A DNA stretch of 64,000 nt from Polaribacter sejongensis (GTDB lineage Bacteria; Bacteroidota; Bacteroidia; Flavobacteriales; Flavobacteriaceae), in the NCBI GenBank assembly GCA_949545755.1, contig CATITK010000018.1, positions 1-64,000 of the forward strand, written 5' to 3'. Made by a program: the position numbers and the translations under genes. The notes below the pieces were generated by a model. The model was not told the origin of the DNA and made no database searches. It saw only the letters and a list, made by a program, of their open reading frames with translations. Positions 1-9,975 of this stretch are shown piece after piece (within the stretch, counting starts at the first letter, position 1; each line of letters begins with the position of its first letter).

Positions 1-615
1 AATGTTGGTTATCAGACTTATTTTAATTCACAAGAAGAAATTCAATTATTAGATAATTTATTTTTTGATGCTCATAGATTAGGAACTTCAAAAGAATTGG
101 AAAATATAGAACCTGTATTTAGAAATGCAGATATTGTTTCTATAGACATTGGTTCTGTTAAGCAAAGTGAAGCACCAGCAAACAATAATGCTTCTTCGAA
201 TGGTTTTTATGGTGAAGAAATTTGTGCTATTTCTAGGTATGCAGGCTTAAGTGATAAGGTTTCTTCCTTTGGAATTTATGAATACAATTCAGCGTTAGAT
301 AATAACCAACAAACAGCACATTTAATTGCGCAAATGATTTGGCACTTCATTGAAGGTGTTTCTTTTAGAGTGAAAGATTATCCGTTTTCAGGAAAGGAAA
401 ATTATCAAAAATTCACAGTTTTATTAGAAGACGATGATCCTTTAATCTTCTATAAGAGTAATAAATCTGGAAGATGGTGGATCGAAATAAAAATAGTGTC
501 AGATAATAAATACAAAAGACATGCGTTAATACCATGTAATTATTCTGATTATACAGATGCAACAAAGCAAATTATTCCAGAAAAATGGTTTAAAGCCATG
601 AATAAAATGGTTTAA
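1..615 (+). CDS. arginase/formimidoylglutamase-family protein, 5' truncated by window edge
   Basis: Frame 1 is open from base 1 (NVGYQTYFNSQEE...), so the listed TTG start at 97 is internal; the DIVSIDIGSVKQSEAPANNN segment is ureohydrolase-like; sits just upstream of gldK. Confidence 0.75.
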   Translation, partial: NVGYQTYFNSQEEIQLLDNLFFDAHRLGTSKELENIEPVFRNADIVSIDIGSVKQSEAPANNNASSNGFYGEEICAISRYAGLSDKVSSFGIYEYNSALDNNQQTAHLIAQMIWHFIEGVSFRVKDYPFSGKENYQKFTVLLEDDDPLIFYKSNKSGRWWIEIKIVSDNKYKRHALIPCNYSDYTDATKQIIPEKWFKAMNKMV

Positions 616-717
616 AAACATAAAATTAAATAATACAACCATAAAAGTAATTTGAACATTGTTTTTTAAAATAAAAAATAATAGTTTTACAACTTTATAG
701 AAAAGACATTTCAAAAT

Positions 718-2076
718 ATGAAGAAAGCAGCAGTTTTTGCACTTTTAATAATAACCTTTTACAGTTGCGGCTCAAATGACAGGGGTGAGTTAGTAGGATT
801 AAAAGTGAAGAAAAAATGGTTCTCAGAAACACCATTTGGCATGGCTTTAATTCCTGGTGGTTCGTTTACTATGGGGAAGCAAGACCAAGACATTATTGGT
901 ACTCTGAGTGCACCAACAAATACTGTTAGTGTGAGGCCTTATTATATGGATGAAACAGAAGTGACTAATAATGAATATAAAGAATTTGTTCAATGGGTTC
1001 GAGATTCTATAGTAAGAACAAGGTTGGCTTATCAAGCAGAATTTGCAAGTTTTGGAGCAACTCCAGATGAAGATGGTGAAACCCCCACAGGAGGAATTCA
1101 AAACTACAAATTTAAAGATACAGTTGAAGATGCGACACCTTATGAAAAGTATATGTATGAAAACTATTATAGTTTTGATACCATAAAATCTTTAAACTGG
1201 GATGAAGATCTTGTTTGGGATAAATTAGATTACCCAGACATTGATTATGTAGAAGTAATGGATTCTCTTTATATACCTAGAGAAGAAGCCTTAGATGGAG
1301 TTAGGACGTTTAATGTGAAATTCTTAAAATACAGATATTCTTGGTTTGATAACGACAATGCTGCTAGAAAAGGAGGGAATAGAAAAGACTTTATTAAAGA
1401 CACTGTGTTCTATATTTATCCAGATACCACTGTTTGGGTAAAAGACTTTAATTATTCTTATAACGACCCAATGCATCAAGATTATTACAACCATCAATCC
1501 TATGCAGATTATCCTGTAGTTGGTGTTTCTTGGAATAAAGCAAAAGCCTTTTGTCATTGGAGATCAAAAAAGAAAAATGATTACTTAAAAACTAAGAAAA
1601 ATTCTGCTCTAGTACCCAACTTTAGGTTACCAACAGAAGCAGAATGGGAATATGCAGCAAGAGGTGGTTTAGAGTTCTCAACTTACCCTTGGGGTACAGG
1701 GAGTACTACCAGTGATAGAGGGTGTTTCTTAGCCAATTTTAAACCAGTAAGGGGTAATTACGTCGCAGATGGTGCTTTGTATACTTTAGAGGCAGACTCT
1801 TACAATGCAAACGATTATGGTTTGTATAATATGGCAGGTAATGTTTCAGAATGGACAAGTAGTGCTTACAACCTATCTTCCTATTCTATGGCATCCAATA
1901 TAAACCCGAATGTTGAGGATCAAAATAATAAAAGAAAGATTATTCGAGGAGGTTCCTGGAAAGATGTAGCATACTTTTTAGAGGTAAGTTCTAGAGATTA
2001 TGAATATGCAGATACAGCAAGAAGCTTTATCGGTTTTAGAACAGTACAAGATTTTCTAGGAGCAGAAAAAAAATAA
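718..2076 (+). CDS. gldK: GldK, gliding motility / T9SS lipoprotein with SUMF1/FGE-like fold
   Basis: Lipoprotein signal (ITFYSCGSN), FGE motifs (RLPTEAEWEYAARGG, NVSEWTSSAY, RGGSW...GFR), followed by gldL-M-N. Confidence 0.95.
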   Translation: MKKAAVFALLIITFYSCGSNDRGELVGLKVKKKWFSETPFGMALIPGGSFTMGKQDQDIIGTLSAPTNTVSVRPYYMDETEVTNNEYKEFVQWVRDSIVRTRLAYQAEFASFGATPDEDGETPTGGIQNYKFKDTVEDATPYEKYMYENYYSFDTIKSLNWDEDLVWDKLDYPDIDYVEVMDSLYIPREEALDGVRTFNVKFLKYRYSWFDNDNAARKGGNRKDFIKDTVFYIYPDTTVWVKDFNYSYNDPMHQDYYNHQSYADYPVVGVSWNKAKAFCHWRSKKKNDYLKTKKNSALVPNFRLPTEAEWEYAARGGLEFSTYPWGTGSTTSDRGCFLANFKPVRGNYVADGALYTLEADSYNANDYGLYNMAGNVSEWTSSAYNLSSYSMASNINPNVEDQNNKRKIIRGGSWKDVAYFLEVSSRDYEYADTARSFIGFRTVQDFLGAEKK

Positions 2077-2101
2077 ACAACCAATATAAATTAAACAAAT
2101 T

Positions 2102-2746
2102 ATGGCACAATCAGCAAAAAGAAAGAAAATTACAAACATGGTCTACGGATTAGGAGCAGCAATTGTAATTGTAGGCGCATTATTTAAAATACAACATTTA
2201 TCTATAGGACCTCTTACAGGCGGAGTGATGTTGACAATAGGATTGTTAGTGGAGGCAGCTATCTTTACAATGTCTGCTTTTGAAGTTCCAGCAGAAGATT
2301 TAGATTGGGCCAAAGTGTATCCAGAATTAGGAGATGATGGTTTGTCTTCAGGCGAAAGTCAAAGAAAATCAGGAGAAGATGGTATGTTATCTCAAAAATT
2401 AGATAACTTATTACAGGAAGCAAAAATAGATGCTAGTCTAATGGATAGTTTAGGAACAAGCATGCAAAATTTTCAAACTGCAGCAGAAGGTTTGTCTTCG
2501 GCATCAGCATCAGTAACTTCAACAAATAGATATAATGAAGAAATGTCTAAAGCAGCACTTCAAATGGAGTCTCTAAACGGTTTGTATGAAGTGCAAATGG
2601 AAAATTCTAGCAAACAAGCAGAATTAAATACTGCTGTTGTAGAAAAAACAGAAGAATTAAAAGCGCAAATGGAAGCCCTATCAAACAACCTAGCTTCTTT
2701 AAATGGCGTTTATGGTGGAATGCTTTCTGCAATGACAAACAAATAA
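2102..2746 (+). CDS. gldL: GldL, T9SS inner-membrane motor protein
   Basis: Two N-terminal TM helices, GldL-like sequence, operon position. Confidence 0.95.
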   Translation: MAQSAKRKKITNMVYGLGAAIVIVGALFKIQHLSIGPLTGGVMLTIGLLVEAAIFTMSAFEVPAEDLDWAKVYPELGDDGLSSGESQRKSGEDGMLSQKLDNLLQEAKIDASLMDSLGTSMQNFQTAAEGLSSASASVTSTNRYNEEMSKAALQMESLNGLYEVQMENSSKQAELNTAVVEKTEELKAQMEALSNNLASLNGVYGGMLSAMTNK

Positions 2747-2794
2747 TAATTAGTTAAATAATTATACGTAACTTTTAAAAAAAACTAATTAATT

Positions 2795-4354
2795 ATGGCA
2801 GGAGGTAAAGAAACACCAAGGCAGAAAATGGTAGGTATGATGTACCTCGTATTTATTGCAATGTTAGCATTGAATATGAGTAAAGAAGTTTTATCCGCTT
2901 TTGGATTTATGAATGAAAAGTTGACTGAAAATAATATTTCAACAACGGATAAAAATAATCAAGCATACGCAAATCTAGCAACAAAGGCTCTTGATCAGCC
3001 AGAAAAATTTAATGCTTTAAACACTCAAGCGATACAAATTAAAACATCTTCTTCTGATTTTTATACTTATCTAGAGGATTTAAAAACGAAGATGACTGCA
3101 GATCTTGACAATAAAAAAGATTATGAATCAATGGATAAAACCGCTTTTTTAGATGAATATTTCTTTCGTGGTGATAGATTTTCTAAAGAAGGGAAGGAGT
3201 TTTTAAATTACATAGATGGTTATAGAAAAAAACTAATTGATGTGCTAGGAGAAGATAGTAAATTTACATCAATTATTAACAAACGTTTTAATACAGATGA
3301 TATCAATAGGGGAAATATGAAAAAAGAAAAATGGTTAAATGCAAGATATGCGGGATTTCCTTTAGTTGCTTCTTTAACTAATTTGACACAAATGCAAACT
3401 GATATTAAAAATACAGAAACTGATATTATTTCAAATTTATTAGGAGGTCAACTTGAAAGTGACGTTTCTATGACCAATTATAATGGAATTGTAAAGTTAC
3501 AAAAAAATGCTTTTTACCCGGGAGATAAAGTACTTGGAACGGTTGTTTTAGGTAGAGAAGATCCAAATTTAAAACCAAGTAGAGTTATTTTAAACGGTGA
3601 GTCTTATGATAATTTTAAAGATGGAGCTGTAAATCTTGATTTAAAAGCAACCAGTCCTGGAGAAAAGGAAATAAAAGGAACCATTTATTTTATGGAAAAT
3701 GGAGGAGAGGTTACAATCCCCTTTGAATCTTCTTATTCAGTAATCAACAAACCAAATGAAGCAATTGTATCTGCTGACAAAATGAATGTTGTTTACAGAG
3801 GTATCGCAAACCCTGTATCTGTTTCCTTGCCTGGAGTTGATGAAAGAAACATTATTATAAAACCTTCTGGTCACACTAACTGGAAAAAAGTAAGAGCAGG
3901 GAGTTATTTATTAACACCCGGTAAAAACAAAACAGTAACTGTTAATGTTTCTGCTACTTTAGAAGATAATTCAAAGATTAATTCTAAGAAAATATTTAGA
4001 GTAAAAGATATACCAGCCGCAGAAATGATTGTTTTTGGACCCGATGGAGCAACTGGTGGTAAATCAGGTAAAATGACTTTGCCAAAAAGTGCTTTTCCAA
4101 GCAGGGTTTTTAAAGTTGGTATGCAAGATTTTGATTTTGATTTAAATATCAAAACGGAAAGTTTTGATATTTCAGTTGGGAATCAGGCTACTATTACCGT
4201 AAGAGGAGAAAAACTAAATAGAGACGTTCTTGCTGCCATAAGTAGATCTCGTCGAGGTGATGTAATTTCAATATTTAACATTGTTGCTTCTGTTTCTGGT
4301 ACTACTTATAAGTTGAAAAAAGTGTACGGAGGAACTATTGTAATACGTAATTAA
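2795..4354 (+). CDS. gldM: GldM, T9SS periplasm-spanning protein
   Basis: MAGGKETPRQKMVGMMYLVFIAMLALNMSKEVLSAF is the typical GldM N-terminus. Confidence 0.97.
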   Translation: MAGGKETPRQKMVGMMYLVFIAMLALNMSKEVLSAFGFMNEKLTENNISTTDKNNQAYANLATKALDQPEKFNALNTQAIQIKTSSSDFYTYLEDLKTKMTADLDNKKDYESMDKTAFLDEYFFRGDRFSKEGKEFLNYIDGYRKKLIDVLGEDSKFTSIINKRFNTDDINRGNMKKEKWLNARYAGFPLVASLTNLTQMQTDIKNTETDIISNLLGGQLESDVSMTNYNGIVKLQKNAFYPGDKVLGTVVLGREDPNLKPSRVILNGESYDNFKDGAVNLDLKATSPGEKEIKGTIYFMENGGEVTIPFESSYSVINKPNEAIVSADKMNVVYRGIANPVSVSLPGVDERNIIIKPSGHTNWKKVRAGSYLLTPGKNKTVTVNVSATLEDNSKINSKKIFRVKDIPAAEMIVFGPDGATGGKSGKMTLPKSAFPSRVFKVGMQDFDFDLNIKTESFDISVGNQATITVRGEKLNRDVLAAISRSRRGDVISIFNIVASVSGTTYKLKKVYGGTIVIRN

Positions 4355-4364
4355 AAATTAAATT

Positions 4365-5270
4365 ATGAATATGAAAAAGATAGTATCTTTATTTTTTGCA
4401 GTACTTTTATCTGTTTCATATAGTGTTGGACAGGGGAAGGCTAATTTATTAAATGCCAAAACAGTTGCGCAAATAGGTTTAAAATCTAAGGAGCAAATAA
4501 AGGCTGATAATACAGAAAAACCTTTAGATTATGGAATTACTAAAGATGACGATATATTGTGGTCTAAAGTGGTTTGGGAAGTAATTGATTTAAATCAAAA
4601 AATAAATCACAATTATTATTTTCCAATAGATAGTACACTAGGATCTAAAAGATTGTCCTTATATAACACGTTAAATAAGGCGCTTAAACAAAAGAAGTTT
4701 AAAGCGTATGAAGATTCTTATTTTATTGATCAGAAACCAGTCGAAAAGATTCAAGAAGAATTAAGTGCTGTTTGTGTTAAATCACAAATCACTGAAACGG
4801 TATCACCAGCAGATTTTGATCACTTTAAAATTAAAGGTATTTGGTTTTTTGATAAACGCCAAGGAGAGTTGAAGTATAGATTACTTGCCATAGCTCCATT
4901 AATTGGTTTTGATGCCAAAAAAAAATGTGGTATAGAGGAAGATAGAGAGCGTTCTGAAATAGATGGAGAAGAATTTGTATATCCAACGCCCAAAGTATTA
5001 CGGACCTTATATTGGGCCTATTTTCCGGAAGTAAGACAAATACTTCATGAATCTAAAGTTTTTAATCCTAAAAATGGTTCACGACCTATTTCTTATGATC
5101 ATTTGTTAAACTCAAGAAGATTTAGTGCTATTATTGTACAAGAAGAAAATGTCTACGGAAATAGAACTATTGATGATTATATTCCTGAAAATTCTTTATT
5201 CCAATTACTAGAAGCAAATAAAATCAAAGAGGATATTAGAAATAGAGAAATGGATATGTGGAATTATTAA
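4365..5270 (+). CDS. gldN: GldN, T9SS protein
   Basis: Signal peptide, GldN-like sequence, fourth gene of gldKLMN operon. Confidence 0.95.
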   Translation: MNMKKIVSLFFAVLLSVSYSVGQGKANLLNAKTVAQIGLKSKEQIKADNTEKPLDYGITKDDDILWSKVVWEVIDLNQKINHNYYFPIDSTLGSKRLSLYNTLNKALKQKKFKAYEDSYFIDQKPVEKIQEELSAVCVKSQITETVSPADFDHFKIKGIWFFDKRQGELKYRLLAIAPLIGFDAKKKCGIEEDRERSEIDGEEFVYPTPKVLRTLYWAYFPEVRQILHESKVFNPKNGSRPISYDHLLNSRRFSAIIVQEENVYGNRTIDDYIPENSLFQLLEANKIKEDIRNREMDMWNY

Positions 5271-5293
5271 ATTAATTTCATTCATAAAATTGT

Positions 5294-5325
5294 AAAAAGC
5301 GTTCCAAATTTTTGGAACGCTTTTT
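5294..5325 (+). terminator. intrinsic terminator after gldN
   Basis: AAAAAGCGTTCCAAA-tt-TTTGGAACGCTTTTT hairpin with T-run. Confidence 0.85.
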
Positions 5326-5350
5326 AGTTTAAAACACTTATTTTTACAGC

Positions 5351-6412
5351 GTGAATGTAGATTATATTATTGTAGGTTTAGGGTTAGCTGGTTTGGCATT
5401 TGCTGAGGAGTTATCAGCAGCAAACAAAACTTTTATAGTTTTTGAAGATGCTTCTCAAACTTCTTCTTTAGTTGCTGGGGGAGTTTATAATCCTGTGATT
5501 TTAAAACGATTTACACCCGTATGGAATGCGAAAGAACAATTAAAAGTTGCTCTTCCATTTTATCAAAATTTAGAAGAAAAATTAAATATAACCATTGATG
5601 AGAAGTTCGTCATCAAAAAAGTATTTAAATCTATTGAAGATCAAAATAATTGGTTTGCTGCTTTAGACAAACCCAAATTGACAGCATATTTAAACCCTAA
5701 ATTGGATACTTCAAATTACAAGGGAGTGTTGGCTGATTTTAGTTTTGGTAGTGTAAATGAAACGGGTAGAATTGATACAAAAAAACTGGTAGAGTCTTAT
5801 AGAACTTACCTTGAAGACCAACAATCAATTTGCTTCGAAAATTTTGAATATCAAAAGTTACATCTTGCAGAAAACAGCATAAAGTATCATGACATTGAAG
5901 CTACTAGAATTGTTTTTTGTGAAGGTTATGGAGTTAAAAAAAACCCTTTTTTTAAGTACTTACCATTAAATGAAGCAAAAGGAGAGTTATTGACGATTCA
6001 TGCACCTGAGTTAAAGATTGATTTTTTATTAAAATCCACACTCTTTATACTTCCTATGGGGGATCACTACTATAAGGTTGGTGCTACTTTTAACTGGACA
6101 GACAAAACATCAAATCCTTCTGAAGAAGGAAAAAATGAATTGGTAACAAAGCTAAAGAAAGTAATTAATGTTCCTTACACGATTGTCTCTCAATCTGCAG
6201 GAATAAGACCTACGGTTGCGGGCCGAAGACCTTTGGTGGGTGTACATCCGAAACATCCTCAATTAGTTGTTTTAAACGGGCTAGGTACTCGTGGTGTAAT
6301 GATTGCCCCAACGGTTGCAAAAAACCTTTTTAATCATTTAGAGAACGGTCAGAATTTAGATAATGAAATAGATATTGATCGTTTTAAACACCTTGAGAAT
6401 AAAGATTCATAG
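5351..6412 (+). CDS. FAD-dependent oxidoreductase (DadA/glycine oxidase type); GTG start
   Basis: N-terminal YIIVGLGLAGLAFAEEL dinucleotide-binding motif; C-terminal GIRPTVAGRRPLVG. Confidence 0.85.
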   Translation: MNVDYIIVGLGLAGLAFAEELSAANKTFIVFEDASQTSSLVAGGVYNPVILKRFTPVWNAKEQLKVALPFYQNLEEKLNITIDEKFVIKKVFKSIEDQNNWFAALDKPKLTAYLNPKLDTSNYKGVLADFSFGSVNETGRIDTKKLVESYRTYLEDQQSICFENFEYQKLHLAENSIKYHDIEATRIVFCEGYGVKKNPFFKYLPLNEAKGELLTIHAPELKIDFLLKSTLFILPMGDHYYKVGATFNWTDKTSNPSEEGKNELVTKLKKVINVPYTIVSQSAGIRPTVAGRRPLVGVHPKHPQLVVLNGLGTRGVMIAPTVAKNLFNHLENGQNLDNEIDIDRFKHLENKDS

Positions 6413-6460
6413 TTTTAGGCTGAAATAGCGTTACGAATAGCCTGGTTCGTTTGAGCTCTT

Positions 6461-6571
6461 TTTAGTGTTAGTTTGAGTGTTTTTTCTTTTTTTATGCAAA
6501 TTTGTATCGAGAACAAAACTAAAAAAAAGCGAGTACCGAAAGTCTGTCAAAACACCCACAAGAACATTAAA
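6461..6571. repeat. imperfect inverted-repeat element between convergent genes
   Basis: TTTAGTGTTAGTTTGAGTGTTTT (6461-6483) matches the reverse complement of 6549-6571 at 18/23 positions. Confidence 0.5.
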
Positions 6572-6956
6572 CTTCTTTTTTAATGCTCGTTTTATTAAAA
6601 GAGACAAACATATTGATCCAAATAATTCGAGATAAACGCAAGTTAAAGGGTGCTAAGAGTAGTAAAGTAATAATAATAGCGGCAAAACATTGCAAAAGAG
6701 TTGCATTAAAAAATAGTTTACTCAATAAGAAAACACTTATAGAAAGCGTTACAGTTATTCCATAGTTTACATACATAGCTCCATAAAAGAAGGAGGGTTC
6801 CATCATGTATTTTAGCTTGCATTTTGGGCAATTATCGTGTAATTTGGTCACCTTATTTGGGTGAAATGTGAATTTATGTTCATAAAATTCCCCTTCATGA
6901 CATCTTGGGCACTTTACGTTAAAAATACTATAAAACTTGCTTCCCTTTTTAAACAT
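6567..6956 (-). CDS. DUF983 family membrane protein
   Basis: CPRCHEGEFYEHKF...NCPKCKLKYMMEPSFFYGAMYVNYG, TM helices. Confidence 0.9.
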   Translation of the reverse strand: MFKKGSKFYSIFNVKCPRCHEGEFYEHKFTFHPNKVTKLHDNCPKCKLKYMMEPSFFYGAMYVNYGITVTLSISVFLLSKLFFNATLLQCFAAIIITLLLLAPFNLRLSRIIWINMFVSFNKTSIKKEV

Positions 6957-6975
6957 AATAGACTATAAATTTGTA

Positions 6976-6983
6976 TACTTTTG
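6976..6983 (+). promoter_or_regulatory. putative Bacteroidota -7 element (TACTTTTG) for the ABC-F gene
   Basis: Match to TAnnTTTG about 48 nt upstream of the ATG. Confidence 0.45.
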
Positions 6984-7031
6984 CAAATATAAAGTTTTAA
7001 ACTTTTTTTTAAGTAACAATCATTACATTAC

Positions 7032-8948
7032 ATGTTAAACGTACACAACTTAACAGTTTCCTTTATGGGAACTGAATTATTTTCAGGAATTACTTTTAAG
7101 CTTAATAAAGGGGATAGAATAGGTCTTATTGGGAAAAATGGTGCAGGAAAATCGACCCTCTTAAAAGTGCTTTCTAAAGATATAGAAAGTAGTGGAACCA
7201 TGGCTTTTGATAAAGACGTTCAGATTGGTTTCTTAAGACAAGATATTGATTTTGTAGCAGGAAGGACAATTTTAGAGGAAGCATATCAAGCTTTTGAAGA
7301 AATAAAAGAAATTGAATTAAAACTCGATGAAATTAATGAGCAATTAGCAAGAAGAACAGATTATGAAAGCGAGGAGTATAGTCAGCTTATTCTCGACCTA
7401 ACAGATAGTACAGAGCGTTATGAATTGCTTGGAGGGTATAATTATCAGGGAGACACAGAAAAAATATTACAAGGTTTAGGTTTTCAGAGGGAAGATTTTG
7501 ATAAACTGACAGACACTTTTTCTGGAGGCTGGAGAATGCGTATTGAATTGGCGAAATTACTATTACAAAATAACGATATTCTTTTATTAGATGAGCCAAC
7601 AAACCATTTAGATATTGAATCTATTATCTGGTTAGAGAATTTCTTAAAAGGATATTCTGGAGCAATTGTTTTGGTATCGCATGATAAAATGTTTTTAGAC
7701 AATGTAACCAACAGAACTATTGAAATTTCTTTAGGTCAGATTTATGACTATAAAAAGCCCTATTCTGAATTCTTATTATTAAGAGGAGAAATAAAAGAAA
7801 AGCAATTACAAGCCCAAAAGAATCAAGAAAAAGAAATAAAACAAAAACAACATTTAATAAATAAATTTAAAGCCAAAGCGAGTAAAGCTTCGATGGCCCA
7901 ATCTTTAATGAAACAACTTGATAAAGTTGAATTGATTGAAGTAGATAAGGACGATAACCAAGCGATGAATGTTCGCTTTGCAATCTCTAAAGATCCTGGG
8001 AAAATTATTGTTGAAGCAGAAAACTTAAGTAAAAGTTATGGTGATAAGCACGTTTTAGAAAATGTAGATTTATTAATTGAAAGAAATAGTAAAATTGCTT
8101 TTGTTGGTCAAAATGGACAAGGAAAATCTACGTTGGCAAAAATGATGGTTGGCGAAATTCCTTTTGAAGGACTTTTAAAATTGGGTCATAATGTAGAAGT
8201 TGGGTATTTTGCTCAAAATCAATCAGAACATCTACCCCCTGAAAAGACGGTTTTAGAAATTATGGAAGATGCTGCAACTGATGGAAATAGAATGCGTGTT
8301 AGAGATATGTTGGGTTCATTCCTATTTGGTGGAGACGCTGTAGACAAAAAAGCAAAAGTACTTTCAGGAGGAGAAAGAAACAGGTTGGCATTGTGTAAAT
8401 TATTGTTAGCACCTTTTAATGTGTTGATAATGGATGAGCCAACAAATCACTTAGATATTGCTTCCAAAAACGTGCTAAAAGAAGCACTAAAAAGCTTCAA
8501 TGGAACGTTAATATTAGTTTCTCATGATAGAGATTTCTTACAAGGATTAACATCAACAGTTTATGGTTTTAAGGACAAAGAAATTAAAGAATATTTAGGA
8601 GATATTGATTATTTTCTAGAGCAGCATAAAATTGAAAGCCTTCGAGAAGCAGAAAAAAGAACTATTGTAAAAGTAGATAAAACCTCTGATAAAAAAGAAG
8701 CGAACCCATTTTCTAAAGAGCAAGAAAAACAACTTAAAAAATTAAAAAACAAACTTTCTAATATAGAAACTGAAATTGCAGATTTAGAAGCTGAAGTTGA
8801 AAAAATAGATTTAGAATTGGCTCAAGATTATGATGAAGTTTCTGCAAGGCCAAGTTTCTTTAAAAAATACAAAGCTAAGAAAGCAAAAGTAGACGCTTTA
8901 ATGGAACAATGGGAAAAGGTAGAGGCAGAAGTTGCTAATTTTTCATAA
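7032..8948 (+). CDS. ABC-F family ATP-binding protein
   Basis: Two Walker A (GKNGAGKST, GQNGQGKST), two LSGGE/FSGGW signatures, DEPTNHLD twice, C-terminal coiled coil. Confidence 0.97.
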   Translation: MLNVHNLTVSFMGTELFSGITFKLNKGDRIGLIGKNGAGKSTLLKVLSKDIESSGTMAFDKDVQIGFLRQDIDFVAGRTILEEAYQAFEEIKEIELKLDEINEQLARRTDYESEEYSQLILDLTDSTERYELLGGYNYQGDTEKILQGLGFQREDFDKLTDTFSGGWRMRIELAKLLLQNNDILLLDEPTNHLDIESIIWLENFLKGYSGAIVLVSHDKMFLDNVTNRTIEISLGQIYDYKKPYSEFLLLRGEIKEKQLQAQKNQEKEIKQKQHLINKFKAKASKASMAQSLMKQLDKVELIEVDKDDNQAMNVRFAISKDPGKIIVEAENLSKSYGDKHVLENVDLLIERNSKIAFVGQNGQGKSTLAKMMVGEIPFEGLLKLGHNVEVGYFAQNQSEHLPPEKTVLEIMEDAATDGNRMRVRDMLGSFLFGGDAVDKKAKVLSGGERNRLALCKLLLAPFNVLIMDEPTNHLDIASKNVLKEALKSFNGTLILVSHDRDFLQGLTSTVYGFKDKEIKEYLGDIDYFLEQHKIESLREAEKRTIVKVDKTSDKKEANPFSKEQEKQLKKLKNKLSNIETEIADLEAEVEKIDLELAQDYDEVSARPSFFKKYKAKKAKVDALMEQWEKVEAEVANFS

Positions 8949-9033
8949 CATCCTTTATTCCTGTTTCTGAGGTTTCGGAAGTAGTACCCCAAACATTTAA
9001 ATTATAGATTCCTTTATTTAGGAAGTGCAAAGA

Positions 9034-9975
9034 ATGGATTTCAATTCAAAAATACAAACCCAAAACCAACAAGTAATTCTTCCAATTTTAGAAGAAAAAA
9101 AGGTAACACTGTTTATAAAAAGAGAAGATTTAATTCACCCTTTTGTCTCAGGAAATAAATTCAGAAAATTAAAATACAACTTACAAGAAGCAAAAAAGCT
9201 TAAAAAGAAAGCCTTACTTACTTTCGGTGGAGCATATTCTAACCATATTGCAGCTACTGCAGTTGCTGGTAAACTGGGGGGATTTAAAACTTTTGGAATT
9301 ATAAGAGGAGATGAATTGGGTAAAAATCTTAAAGAAACTTTAGAAGAAAATGCTACTTTAAGAGAAGCTCATAAAAATGGAATGAAGTTTCATTTTGTTT
9401 CTAGAGAATTATATCGACAAAAATCTTCATTTGGATTTATTGAAAAGATGAAAAATAAATGGGGAGATTTCTACGTTATTCCTGAAGGAGGAACAAATTG
9501 TTTGGCAGTTGATGGATGTGAAGAAATTTTAACTAAAGAAGATTCAGAATTCGATTATATTTGTTCAGCTGTAGGTACCGGAGGAACAATTGCAGGATTG
9601 ATAAAGTCGCTAAAAAAACATCAGAAGGTTATTGGTTTTCCTGCCTTAAAAGGAAATTTTTTGTCTGAAGAGATTAAAAAATATACGGTTAAGAATAATA
9701 ACTGGAGTTTACAAAAAGCCTATCATTTTGGTGGTTATGCGAAATATAACGAAGAATTAATTACTTTTATCAATGACTTTAAGAAAGAAACAACCATTTT
9801 GTTAGATCCAGTTTATACCGCAAAAATGGTCTTTGGAATTTTAGATCTAATAAAAAAAGACACCTTTACTGAAGGGACTAAAATTTTAGCAATTCATACA
9901 GGGGGAATTCAAGCGATAGCAGGATTTAATCAAAGGTTAGAAAATAAAAATCAGCAAATAATTAAGTGCTCATGA
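9034..9975 (+). CDS. 1-aminocyclopropane-1-carboxylate deaminase / D-cysteine desulfhydrase family PLP enzyme
   Basis: KREDLIHPFVSGNKFRKLKYNL, GGAYSNH, GTGGTIAG; ATG at 9034 preferred over GTG at 9025. Confidence 0.9.
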   Translation: MDFNSKIQTQNQQVILPILEEKKVTLFIKREDLIHPFVSGNKFRKLKYNLQEAKKLKKKALLTFGGAYSNHIAATAVAGKLGGFKTFGIIRGDELGKNLKETLEENATLREAHKNGMKFHFVSRELYRQKSSFGFIEKMKNKWGDFYVIPEGGTNCLAVDGCEEILTKEDSEFDYICSAVGTGGTIAGLIKSLKKHQKVIGFPALKGNFLSEEIKKYTVKNNNWSLQKAYHFGGYAKYNEELITFINDFKKETTILLDPVYTAKMVFGILDLIKKDTFTEGTKILAIHTGGIQAIAGFNQRLENKNQQIIKCS

